The notes under the pieces: generated by a model
The model's database searches: none
Seen by the model: the letters and a program-made list of their open reading frames with translations, nothing else
Told to the model about the DNA's origin: nothing
Assembly: GCA_963853835.1 (NCBI GenBank)
Contig: OY970830.1
Coordinates: forward strand, 44,891,966-44,955,965
Direction of reading: 5' to 3'
From: Calendula officinalis
Taxonomy: Eukaryota; Streptophyta; Magnoliopsida; Asterales; Asteraceae
Length of the DNA stretch: 64,000 nucleotides
Translations under genes and position numbers: made by a program
Shown: positions 20,541 through 34,000 of the stretch, in pieces
How positions within the stretch are numbered: the first letter of the stretch is position 1
Layout: the number at the start of each line of letters is the position of its first letter

Positions 20541-23500
20541 AAGTAATAGGTGTCCATAACCCATAATCATGGTCCTTGAACCATTATAACCACTAGATGT
20601 CCATAACTGATACTGATGGCCCTTGAACCATTATAACTACTAGCCATGACCAATAGCCTATACATATCCATTTTACAAGTAATAGGTGTCCATAACCCAT
20701 AACCATGATCCTTGAACCATTATAACCACTAGATGTCCATAACTCATACCGATGGCCCTTGAACCATTATTACTACTAGCCATGACCAATAGTCTAGATA
20801 TCCATTTTACAAGTAATAGGTGTCCATAACCCATAACCATGGTCCTTGAACCATTATAACCCCTAGATGTCCATAACTGATACTGATGGCCTTTGAACCA
20901 TTATAACTACTAGCCATGACCAATAGCCTCTAGATATCCATTTTACAAGTAATAGGTGTCAATAACCCATAACCAAGGCCATTGAACCATTATAACCACT
21001 ACATGTCCATAACTCATATCGATGGCCCTTGAACCATTATAACTACTAGCTATGACCAATAGCCTATAGATATCCATTTTAGAAGTAATAGGTGTCCATA
21101 ACCCATAACCATGGTCCTTGAAACATTACCACCACTAGATGTCCATAAATGATACTGACGGCCCTTGAACCATTATAACTACTAGCCATGTCCAATAGCT
21201 TACAGATATCCATTTTACAAGTAATAGGTGTCCATAACCCATAACCATGGTTCTTGAACCATTATAACCACTAGATGTCCATAACTGATATTGATGGCCC
21301 ATTATAACTAGTAGCCATGACCAATAGCCTATAGATATCCATTTTACAAGTAATAGGTGTCCATCACCCATAACCAATGCCATTGAACCATTATAACCAC
21401 TACATGTTCGTAACTCATATCGATGGCCCTTGAACCATTATAACTACTAGCCATGACCAATAGCCTATAGATATCCATTTTGAAAGTAATATGTGTCCAT
21501 AACCCATAACCTTGGTCCTTGAACCATTATAACCACTAGATGTCCATAACTGATACTGATGGCCCTTGAACCATTATAACTACTAGCCATGACCAATAGC
21601 CTATAGATATCCATTTTACAAGTAATAGGTGTCCATAAACATTATCCATGGCCCTTGAACCATTATAACTACTAGCCATGAGCAATAGCCTATAGATATG
21701 CATTATACAACTAATTTGTGTCCATAACCCATAACCAATGCCATTGAACCATTATAACCACTACATGTCCATAACTCATATCGATGGCCCTTGAACCATT
21801 ATAACTACTAGCTATGAACAATAGCCTATAGATATCCATTTTAGAAGTAATAGGTGTCCATAACCCATAACCATGGTCCTTGAAACATTACCACCACTAG
21901 ATGTCCATAAATGATACTGACGGCCCTTGAACCATTATAACTACTAGCCATGTCCAATAGCTTACAGATATCCATTTTACAAGTAATAGGTGTCCATAAC
22001 CCATAACCATGGTTCTTGAAGCATTATAACCACTAGATGTCCATAACTGATATTGATGGCCCATTATAACTAGTAGCCATGACCAATAGCCTATAGATAT
22101 CCATTTTACAAGTAATAGGTGTCCATCACCCATAACCAATGCCATTGAACCATTATAACCACTACATGTCCGTAACTCATATCGATGGCCCTTGAACCAT
22201 TATAACTACTAGCCATGACCAATAGCCTATAGATATCCATTTCGAAAGTAATATGTGTCCATAACCCATAACCATGGTCCTTGAACCATTATAACCACTA
22301 GATGTCCATAACTGATACTGATGGCCTTTGAACAATTATAACTACTAGCCATGACCAATAGCCTCTAGATATCCATTTTACAAGTAATAGGTGTCCATAA
22401 CCCATAACCATGGCCCTTGTACCATTATAACAACTAGCCATGAGCAATAGCCTATAGATATGCATTTTACAACTATAAGGTGTCCATAACCCATAACCAA
22501 GGCCATTGAATCATTATAACCACTACATGTCCATAACTCATATCGATCGCCCTTGAACCATTATAACTACTAGCCATGACAAATATCCTATATATATCCA
22601 TTTTACAAGTAATAGGTGTCCATAACCCATAACCATGGTCCTTGAACCATTATAACCACTAGATGTCCATAACTGATACTGATGGCCCTTGAACCATTAT
22701 AACTACTAGCCATGACCAATAGCCTATACATATCCATTTTACAAGTAATAGGTGTCCATAACCCATAACCATGGCCCTTGAACCATTATAACCACTAGAT
22801 GTCCATAACTCATACCGATGGCCCTTGAACCATTATTACTACTAGCCATGACCAATAGTCTATAGATATCCATTTTACAAGTAATAGGTGTCCATAACCC
22901 ATAACCATGGTCCTTGAACCATTATAACCCCTAGATGTCCATAACTGATACTGATGGCCTTTGAACCATTATAACTACTAGCCGTGACCAATAGCCTCCA
23001 GATATCCATTTTACAAGTAATAGGTGTCAATAACCCATAACCAAGGCCATTGAACCATTATAACCACTACATGTCCATAACTCATATCGATGGCCCTTGA
23101 ACCATTATAACTACTAGCTATGACCAATAGCCTATAGATATCCATTTTAGAAGTAATAGGTGTCCATAACCCATAACCATGGTCCTTGAACCATTATAAC
23201 CACTAGATGTCCATAACTGATACTGATGGCCCTTGAACCATTATAACTACTAGCCATGACCAATAGCCTATACATATCCATTTTACAAGTAATAGGTGTC
23301 CATAACCCATAACCATGATCCTTGAACCATTATAACCACTAGATGTCCATAACTCATACCGATGGCCCTTGAACCATTATTACTACTAGCCATGACCAAT
23401 AGTCTAGATATCCATTTTACAAGTAATAGGTGTCCATAACCCATAACCATGGTCCTTGAACCATTATAACCCCTAGATGTCCATAACTGATACTGATGGC

Positions 23501-25800
23501 CTTTGAACCATTATAACTACTAGCCATGACCAATAGCCTCTAGATATCCATTTTACAAGTAATAGGTGTCAATAACCCATAACCAAGGCCATTGAACCAT
23601 TATAACCACTACATGTCCATAACTCATATCGATGGCCCTTGAACCATTATAACTACTAGCTATGACCAATAGCCTATAGATATCCATTTTAGAAGTAATA
23701 GGTGTCCATAACCCATAACCATGGTCCTTGAAACATTACCACCACTAGATGTCCATAAATGATACTGACGGCCCTTGAACCATTATAACTACTAGCCATG
23801 TCCAATAGCTTACAGATATCCATTTTACAAGTAATAGGTGTCCATAACCCATAACCATGGTTCTTGAACCATTATAACCACTAGATGTCCATAACTGATA
23901 TTGATGGCCCATTATAACTAGTAGCCATGACCAATAGCCTATAGATATCCATTTTACAAGTAATAGGTGTCCATCACCCATAACCAATGCCATTGAACCA
24001 TTATAACCACTACATGTTCGTAACTCATATCGATGGCCCTTGAACCATTATAACTACTAGCCATGACCAATAGCCTATAGATATCCATTTTGAAAGTAAT
24101 ATGTGTCCATAACCCATAACCTTGGTCCTTGAACCATTATAACCACTAGATGTCCATAACTGATACTGATGGCCCTTGAACCATTATAACTACTAGCCAT
24201 GACCAATAGCCTATAGATATCCATTTTACAAGTAATAGGTGTCCATAAACATTAACCATGGCCCTTGAACCATTATAACTACTAGCCATGAGCAATAGCC
24301 TATAGATATGCATTATACAACTAATTTGTGTCCATAACCCATAACCAATGCCATTGAACCATTATAACCACTACATGTCCATAACTCATATCGATGGCCC
24401 TTGAACCATTATAACTACTAGCTATGAACAATAGCCTATAGATATCCATTTTAGAAGTAATAGGTGTCCATAACCCATAACCATGGTCCTTGAAACATTA
24501 CCACCACTAGATGTCCATAAATGATACTTACGGCCCTTGAACCATTATAACTACTAGCCATGTCCAATAGCTTACAGATATCCATTTTACAAGTAATAGG
24601 TGTCCATAACCCATAACCATGGTTCTTGAAGCATTATAACCACTAGATGTCCATAACTGATATTGATGGCCCATTATAACTAGTAGCCATGACCAATAGC
24701 CTATAGATATCCATTTTACAAGTAATAGGTGTCCATCACCCATAACCAATGCCATTGAACCATTATAACCACTACATGTCCGTAACTCAAATCGATGGCC
24801 CTTGAACCATTATAACTACTAGCCATGACCAATAGCCTATAGATATCCATTTCGAAAGTAATATGTGTCCATAACCCATAACCATGGTCCTTGAACCATT
24901 ATAACCACTAGATGTCCATAACTGATACTGATGGCCTTTGAACAATTATAACTACTAGCCATGACCAATAGCCTCTAGATATCCATTTTACAAGTAATAG
25001 GTGTCCATAACCCATAACCATGGCCCTTGTACCATTATAACAACTAGCCATGAGCAATAGCCTATAGATATGCATTTTACAACTATAAGGTGTCCATAAC
25101 CCATAACCAAGGCCATTGAATCATTATAACCACTACATGTCCATAACTCATATCGATCGCCCTTGAACCATTATAACTACTAGCCATGACAAATATCCTA
25201 TATATATCCATTTTACAAGTAATAGGTGTCCATAACCCATAACCATGGTCCTTGAACCATTATAACCACTAGATGTCCATAACTGATACTGATGGCCCTT
25301 GAACCATTATAACTACTAGCCATGACCAATAGCCTATACATATCCATTTTACAAGTAATAGGTGTCCATAACCCATAACCATGGCCCTTGAACCATTATA
25401 ACCACTAGATGTCCATAACTCATACCGATGGCCCTTGAACCATTATTACTACTAGCCATGACCAATAGTCTATACATATCCATTTTACAAGTAATAGGTG
25501 TCCATAACCCATAACCATGGTCCTTGAACCATTATAACCCCTAGATGTCCATAACTGATACTGATGGCCTTTGAACCATTATAACTACTAGCCGTGACCA
25601 ATAGCCTCCAGATATCCATTTTACAAGTAATAGGTGTCAATAACCCATAACCAAGGCCATTGAACCATTATAACCACTACATGTCCATAACTCATATCGA
25701 TGGCCCTTGAACCATTATAACTACTAGCTATGACCAATAGCCTATAGATATCCATTTTAGAAGTAATAGGTGTCCATAACCCATAACCATGGTCCTTGAA
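20541..25800 (+). repeat. 2,610-bp tandem higher-order repeat
   Basis: Sequence from about 20541 to 23190 matches that from about 23151 to 25800 with a constant offset of 2,610 bases. For example, the variant blocks at 21135-21383 and 21897-22145 recur at 23745 and 24507. Few single-base differences are visible. Inside it, a 762-bp spacing between similar blocks gives another layer of duplication. Confidence 0.75.
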
Positions 25801-28800
25801 ACATTACCACCACTAGATGTCCATAAATGATACTGACGGCCCTTGAACCATTATAACTACTAGCCATGTCCAATAGCTTACAGATATCCATTTTACAAGT
25901 AATAGGTGTCCATAACCCATAACCATGGTTCTTGAACCATTATAACCACTAGATGTCCATAACTGATATTGATGGCCCATTATAACTAGTAGCCATGACC
26001 AATAGCCTATAGATATCCATTTTACAAGTAATAGGTGTCCATCACCCATAACCAATGCCATTGAACCATTATAACCACTACATGTTCGTAACTCATATCG
26101 ATGGCCCTTGAACCATTATAACTACTAGCCATGACCAATAGCCTATAGATATCCATTTTGAAAGTAATATGTGTCCATAACCCATAACCTTGGTCCTTGA
26201 ACCATTATAACCACTAGATGTCCATAACTGATACTGATGGCCCTTGAACCATTATAACTACTAGCCATGACCAATAGCCTATAGATATCCATTTTACAAG
26301 TAATAGGTGTCCATAAACATTAACCATGGCCCTTGAACCATTATAACTACTAGCCATGAGCACTAGCCTATAGATATGCATTTTACAACTAATAGGTGTC
26401 CATAACCCATAACCAATGCCATTGAATCATAATAACCACTACATGTCCATAACTCATATCGATGGCCCTTGAACCATTATAACTACTAGCCATGACCAAT
26501 AGTCTATAGATATCTATTTTACAAGTAATAGGTGTCCATAACCATGGTCCTTGAACCATTATAACCACTAGATGTCCATAACTGATACTGATGGACTTTG
26601 AACCATTATAACTACTAGCCATGACCAATAGCCTCTAGATATCCATTTTATAAGTAATAGGTGTCCATAACCCATAACCATGGCCCTTGAACCATTATAA
26701 CTACTAGCCATGAGCAATAGCCTGTAGATATGCATTTTACAACTAATTGGTGTCCATTACCCATAACCAAGGCCATTGAATCATTATAACCACTACATGT
26801 CCATAACTCATATCGATGGCCCTTGAACCATTATAGCTACTAGCCATGACAAATATCCTATATATATCCATTTTACAAGTAATAGGTGTCCATAACCCAT
26901 AACCATGGTCCTTGAACCATTATAACCACTAGATGCCATAACTGATACTGATGGCCCATGAACCATTAGAACTACTAGCCATGACCAATAGCCTATACAT
27001 ATCCATTTTACAAGTAATAGGTGTCCCTAACCCATAACCATGGCCCTTGAACCATTATAACCACTAGATGTTCCTAACTCATACCGATGGCCCTTGAACC
27101 ATTATTACTACTAGCCATGACCAATAGTCTATAGATATCCATTTTACAAGTAATAGGTGTCCATAACCCATAACCATGGTCCTTGAACCATTATAACCAC
27201 TAGATGTCCATAACTGATACTGATGGCCCTTGAACAATTATAACTACTAGCCATGACCAATAGCCTCCAGATATCCATTTTACAAGTAATAGGTGTCCAT
27301 AACCCATAACCATGGCCCTTGTACCATTATAACAACTAGCCATGAGCAATAGCCTATAGATATGTGTTTCACAACAAATAGGTGTCCATAACCCATAACC
27401 AAGGCCATTGAATCATTATAACCACTACATGTCCATAACTCATATCGATGGCCCTTGAACCATTATAACTACTAGCCATGACAAATATCCTATAGATATC
27501 CATTTTACAAGTAATAGGTGTCCATAACCCATAACCATGGTCCTTGAACCATTATAACCACTAGATGTCCATAACTGATACTGATGGCCCATGAACCATT
27601 AGAACTACTAGCCATGACCAATAGCCTATACATATCCATTTTACAAGTAATAGGTGTCCCTAACCCATAACCATGGCCCTTGAACCATTATAACCACTAG
27701 ATGTTCCTAACTCATACCGATGGCCCTTGAACCATTATTACTACTAGCCATGACCAATAGTCTATAGATATCCATTTTACAAGTAATAGGTGTCCATAAC
27801 CCATAACCATGGTCCTTGAACCATTATAACCACTAGATGTCCATAACTGATACTGATGGCCCTTGAACCATTATAACTACTAGCCATGACCAATAGCCTC
27901 TAGATATCCATTTTATAAGTAATAGGTGTCCATAACCCATAACCATGGCCCTTGTACCATTATAACTACTAGCCATGAGCAATAGCCTATAGATATGCAT
28001 TTTACAACTAATAGGTGTCCATAACCCATAACCAAGGCCATTGAATCATTATAACCACTACATGTCCATAAATCATATCGATGGCCCTTGAACCATTATA
28101 ACTACTAGCCATGACGAATATCCTATAGATATCCATTTTACAAGTAATAGGTGTCCATAACCCATAACCATGGTCCTTGAACCATTATAACCACTAGATG
28201 TGCATAACTGATACTGATGGCCCTTGAACCATTATAACTACTAGCCATGACCAATAGCCTATAGATATCCATTTTACAACTAATATGTGTCCGAAACCCA
28301 TAACCATGGCCCTTGAACCATTATAGCCACTAGATGTCCATAACTCATACTGATGGCCCTTGAACCATTATTACTACTAGTCATGACCAATAGCCTATAG
28401 ATATCCATTTTAAATGTAATAGGTGTCCCTAACCCATACCCATGGCCCTTTAACCATTATAACCACTACATGTCCATAGCTCATATCAATGGTCCATGAA
28501 CCATTATAACTACAAGCCATGACCAATAGCCTATAGATATGCATTTTACAAGTAATAGGTGTCCATAATCCATAACCAAGGCCATTGAACCATTATAACT
28601 ACTACATGTCCATTACTCATATCGATGGCCCTTGAACCATTATAACTACTAGCCATGACCAATAGCCTATAGATATCCATATTAAAAGTAATAGGTGTCC
28701 ATTACCCATAACAATTGTCCCTGAACCATTATAACCACTAGATGTCCATAACTGATACTGATGGCCCTTGAACCATTATAACTACTAGCCATGTCCATTA

Positions 28801-29993
28801 GCCTACAGATATCCATTTTACAAGTAATAGGTGTCCATAACCCATCACCATGGTTCTTGAACCATTATAACCACTAGATGTCCATAACTGATACTGATGG
28901 CCCTTGAACCATTATAACTACTAGCCATGACCAATAGCCTCTAGATATCCAATTTACAAGTAATAGGTGTCCATAACCCATAACCATGGTTCTTGACCCA
29001 TTATAACCACTAAATGTCCATATCTGATACTGATGGCCCTTGAACCATTTTAACTACTAGCCACGACCAATAGCGTATAGATATCCATTTTACAAGTAAT
29101 AGGTGTCCATAACCCATAACCACTACATGCATGTCCATAACTGATACTGATGGCCCTTGAACCATTATAACTACTAGCCATGACCAATAGCCTCTAGATA
29201 TCCAATTTACAAGTAATAGGTGTCCATAACCCATAACCATGGTTCTTGAACCATTATAACCACTAGATGTCCATAACTGATACTGATGGCCCTTGAACCA
29301 TTATAACTACTAGCCATGACCAATAGCCTATAGATATCTATTTTACAAGTAATAGGTGTCCATAACCCATAACCATGGTTCTTGAACCATTATCACCACA
29401 AGATGTTCATAACCGATACTGATGGCCCTTGAACAATTATAACTACTCGCCATGACCAATAGCCTCTAGATATCCAATTTACAAGTAATAGTTGTCCATA
29501 ACCCATAACCATGGTTCTTGAACCTTTATAACCACTAGATGTCCATAACTGATATTGATGGCCCTTGAACCATTATAACTACTAGCCATGACCAATAGCC
29601 TATAGATACCCATTTTACAAGTAATAGGTGTCCATAACCCATAACCATTGTCCTTGAATCGTTATAACCACTAGATGTCCATAATAGATACTGATGGCCC
29701 TTGAACCATTATAACTACTAGCCATGTCCAATAGCCTACAGATATCCATTTTACAAGTAATAGGTGTCCATAACCCATAACCATGGTTCTTGAACCATTA
29801 TAACCACTAGATGTCCATAACTGATATTGATGGCCCATTATAACTAGTAGCCATGACCAATAGCCTATAGATATCCATTTTACAAGTAATAGGTGTCCAT
29901 AACCCATAACCATGGTTCTTGAACCATTATAACCACTAGATGTCCATAACTGATATTGATGGCCCATTATAACTAGTAGCCATGACCAATAGC
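25655..29993 (+). repeat. 4.3-kb satellite segment, copy 1 of a direct duplication
   Basis: It matches 31066-35404 at a fixed offset of 5,411 bases, with only scattered single-base differences (for example near 31743, 33973 and 35202). It ends abruptly at 29993, inside module B, where the non-satellite palindrome core starts. Copy 2 continues through that point as uninterrupted satellite. Confidence 0.85.
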
Positions 29994-30314
29994 TGATGCT
30001 GCAGTTAGTACTGATCATGCTTAGTACTGATGGGGCAGAATTACTTAGTACTGATGAAGTTGATACTGGTGAAGACTATAACTTAATTACTACTGATCAA
30101 GGCATATGGAAGATACTACTGATCATTAGTAGTTACTACTGACGATATATCTGGACTTACTACTGATCACCAGATATACTACTGATGTTGCTTATTTACT
30201 ACTGGTGATTAGTTTTACTACTGATGAGCTGTTATGGAGAATATCGAGTCCGAGATCTTCGTAGAGATAGTTATAGAATGTATTTCAATGTATATCTTTA
30301 TAATTCGAATGTAA
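29610..30314 (+). repeat. Left arm of 705-bp inverted repeat
   Basis: It pairs with 30328-31032 (coordinates sum to 60642). I compared the non-satellite part base by base and found no mismatch. The satellite part translates to identical 115-residue open frames on opposite strands. The arm consists of about 384 bp of satellite (29610-29993) and 321 bp of unrelated sequence (29994-30314). Confidence 0.93.
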
Positions 30315-30648
30315 CTGGTGATTAGTTTTACATTCGAATTATAAAGATATACATTGAAATACATTCTATAACTATCTCTACGAAGATCTCGGACTCGATA
30401 TTCTCCATAACAGCTCATCAGTAGTAAAACTAATCACCAGTAGTAAATAAGCAACATCAGTAGTATATCTGGTGATCAGTAGTAAGTCCAGATATATCGT
30501 CAGTAGTAACTACTAATGATCAGTAGTATCTTCCATATGCCTTGATCAGTAGTAATTAAGTTATAGTCTTCACCAGTATCAACTTCATCAGTACTAAGTA
30601 ATTCTGCCCCATCAGTACTAAGCATGATCAGTACTAACTGCAGCATCA
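29994..30648. mobile_element. Non-satellite foldback-type insertion with TACTGAT subrepeats (candidate)
   Basis: A 655-bp block unrelated to the satellite, almost entirely inverted repeat (about 320-bp arms, 13-bp spacer). Each arm holds about eleven copies of a TACTG(A/G)(T/C) word, mostly as TACTACTGAT or AGTACTGAT, at roughly 15-30-bp intervals. Long inverted repeats filled with short subterminal repeats are typical of foldback elements and non-autonomous DNA transposons. No coding sequence is present: the open frame inside is only a consequence of the palindrome. A clean target-site duplication cannot be assigned, because the flanks are themselves inverted copies. Confidence 0.5.
30315..30327 (+). 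other. Palindrome spacer
   Basis: Thirteen unpaired bases at the centre. With neighbouring arm bases, 30314-30331 is an 18-bp exact copy of 30201-30218 within the left arm, so the spacer is locally templated. Confidence 0.8.
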
Positions 30649-31032
30649 GCTATTGGTCATGGCTACTAGTTATAATGGGCCATCAATATCAGTTATGGAC
30701 ATCTAGTGGTTATAATGGTTCAAGAACCATGGTTATGGGTTATGGACACCTATTACTTGTAAAATGGATATCTATAGGCTATTGGTCATGGCTACTAGTT
30801 ATAATGGGCCATCAATATCAGTTATGGACATCTAGTGGTTATAATGGTTCAAGAACCATGGTTATGGGTTATGGACACCTATTACTTGTAAAATGGATAT
30901 CTGTAGGCTATTGGACATGGCTAGTAGTTATAATGGTTCAAGGGCCATCAGTATCTATTATGGACATCTAGTGGTTATAACGATTCAAGGACAATGGTTA
31001 TGGGTTATGGACACCTATTACTTGTAAAATGG
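30328..31032 (-). repeat. Right arm of 705-bp inverted repeat
   Basis: Reverse complement of 29610-30314. Positions 30649-31032 are the only stretch I found where the 136-bp satellite runs in the opposite orientation. It is followed at 31033-31065 by scrambled filler before normal satellite resumes. Confidence 0.93.
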
Positions 31033-31065
31033 CCATCATAAACATTAAGCATGATCAGTACTAAT
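31033..31065 (+). other. Junction filler right of the palindrome
   Basis: A short patchwork: a satellite-like CATAAACATTA piece, then 31046-31064, a 19-bp exact copy of 30619-30637 from the palindrome arm. Direct satellite begins at 31066. Confidence 0.7.
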
Positions 31066-34000
31066 GGCCATTGAACCATTATAACCACTACATGTCCATA
31101 ACTCATATCGATGGCCCTTGAACCATTATAACTACTAGCTATGACCAATAGCCTATAGATATCCATTTTAGAAGTAATAGGTGTCCATAACCCATAACCA
31201 TGGTCCTTGAAACATTACCACCACTAGATGTCCATAAATGATACTGACGGCCCTTGAACCATTATAACTACTAGCCATGTCCAATAGCTTACAGATATCC
31301 ATTTTACAAGTAATAGGTGTCCATAACCCATAACCATGGTTCTTGAACCATTATAACCACTAGATGTCCATAACTGATATTGATGGCCCATTATAACTAG
31401 TAGCCATGACCAATAGCCTATAGATATCCATTTTACAAGTAATAGGTGTCCATCACCCATAACCAATGCCATTGAACCATTATAACCACTACATGTTCGT
31501 AACTCATATCGATGGCCCTTGAACCATTATAACTACTAGCCATGACCAATAGCCTATAGATATCCATTTTGAAAGTAATATGTGTCCATAACCCATAACC
31601 TTGGTCCTTGAACCATTATAACCACTAGATGTCCATAACTGATACTGATGGCCCTTGAACCATTATAACTACTAGCCATGACCAATAGCCTATAGATATC
31701 CATTTTACAAGTAATAGGTGTCCATAAACATTAACCATGGCCATTGAACCATTATAACTACTAGCCATGAGCACTAGCCTATAGATATGCATTTTACAAC
31801 TAATAGGTGTCCATAACCCATAACCAATGCCATTGAATCATAATAACCACTACATGTCCATAACTCATATCGATGGCCCTTGAACCATTATAACTACTAG
31901 CCATGACCAATAGTCTATAGATATCTATTTTACAAGTAATAGGTGTCCATAACCATGGTCCTTGAACCATTATAACCACTAGATGTCCATAACTGATACT
32001 GATGGACTTTGAACCATTATAACTACTAGCCATGACCAATAGCCTCTAGATATCCATTTTACAAGTAATAGGTGTCCATAACCCATAACCATGGCCCTTG
32101 AACCATTATAACTACTAGCCATGAGCAATAGCCTGTAGATATGCATTTTACAACTAATTGGTGTCCATTACCCATAACCAAGGCCATTGAATCATTATAA
32201 CCACTACATGTCCATAACTCATATCGATGGCCCTTGAACCATTATAGCTACTAGCCATGACAAATATCCTATATATATCCATTTTACAAGTAATAGGTGT
32301 CCATAACCCATAACCATGGTCCTTGAACCATTATAACCACTAGATGCCATAACTGATACTGATGGCCCATGAACCATTAGAACTACTAGCCATGACCAAT
32401 AGCCTATACATATCCATTTTACAAGTAATAGGTGTCCCTAACCCATAACCATGGCCCTTGAACCATTATAACCACTAGATGTTCCTAACTCATACCGATG
32501 GCCCTTGAACCATTATTACTACTAGCCATGACCAATAGTCTATAGATATCCATTTTACAAGTAATAGGTGTCCATAACCCATAACCATGGTCCTTGAACC
32601 ATTATAACCACTAGATGTCCATAACTGATACTGATGGCCCTTGAACAATTATAACTACTAGCCATGACCAATAGCCTCCAGATATCCATTTTACAAGTAA
32701 TAGGTGTCCATAACCCATAACCATGGCCCTTGTACCATTATAACAACTAGCCATGAGCAATAGCCTATAGATATGTGTTTCACAACAAATAGGTGTCCAT
32801 AACCCATAACCAAGGCCATTGAATCATTATAACCACTACATGTCCATAACTCATATCGATGGCCCTTGAACCATTATAACTACTAGCCATGACAAATATC
32901 CTATAGATATCCATTTTACAAGTAATAGGTGTCCATAACCCATAACCATGGTCCTTGAACCATTATAACCACTAGATGTCCATAACTGATACTGATGGCC
33001 CATGAACCATTAGAACTACTAGCCATGACCAATAGCCTATACATATCCATTTTACAAGTAATAGGTGTCCCTAACCCATAACCATGGCCCTTGAACCATT
33101 ATAACCACTAGATGTTCCTAACTCATACCGATGGCCCTTGAACCATTATTACTACTAGCCATGACCAATAGTCTATAGATATCCATTTTACAAGTAATAG
33201 GTGTCCATAACCCATAACCATGGTCCTTGAACCATTATAACCACTAGATGTCCATAACTGATACTGATGGCCCTTGAACCATTATAACTACTAGCCATGA
33301 CCAATAGCCTCTAGATATCCATTTTATAAGTAATAGGTGTCCATAACCCATAACCATGGCCCTTGTACCATTATAACTACTAGCCATGAGCAATAGCCTA
33401 TAGATATGCATTTTACAACTAATAGGTGTCCATAACCCATAACCAAGGCCATTGAATCATTATAACCACTACATGTCCATAAATCATATCGATGGCCCTT
33501 GAACCATTATAACTACTAGCCATGACGAATATCCTATAGATATCCATTTTACAAGTAATAGGTGTCCATAACCCATAACCATGGTCCTTGAACCATTATA
33601 ACCACTAGATGTGCATAACTGATACTGATGGCCCTTGAACCATTATAACTACTAGCCATGACCAATAGCCTATAGATATCCATTTTACAACTAATATGTG
33701 TCCGAAACCCATAACCATGGCCCTTGAACCATTATAGCCACTAGATGTCCATAACTCATACTGATGGCCCTTGAACCATTATTACTACTAGTCATGACCA
33801 ATAGCCTATAGATATCCATTTTAAATGTAATAGGTGTCCCTAACCCATACCCATGGCCCTTTAACCATTATAACCACTACATGTCCATAGCTCATATCAA
33901 TGGTCCATGAACCATTATAACTACAAGCCATGACCAATAGCCTATAGATATGCATTTTACAAGTAATAGGTGACCATAATCCATAACCAAGGCCATTGAA

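Larger units (their letters stand above)
15971..29993 (+). repeat. 136-bp satellite array 2, left part
   Basis: Same satellite and orientation as array 1. A representative monomer is 16474-16609. It splits into modules A (16474-16520, 47 bp), B (16521-16567, 47 bp) and C (16568-16609, 42 bp). A and B share their first 23 bases almost exactly, and A and C share CCATT...TAG.TGTCCATAAC...ATGG. Partial B+C units of about 90 bp and 129-bp deletion variants occur often. A 229-bp local duplication lies at about 17880-18300. No genes are visible. Confidence 0.95.

Noticed and set aside
30218..30418. 66-residue open frame in the palindrome centre
   Set aside because: It spans the palindrome spacer and reads into its own reverse complement, so it is a product of the inverted repeat.
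29610..31032. Palindrome as a simple MITE insertion into satellite
   Set aside because: An ordinary insertion would leave satellite in the same orientation on both sides. Here the right flank is inverted for 384 bp, so an inversion or template switch is needed in addition.
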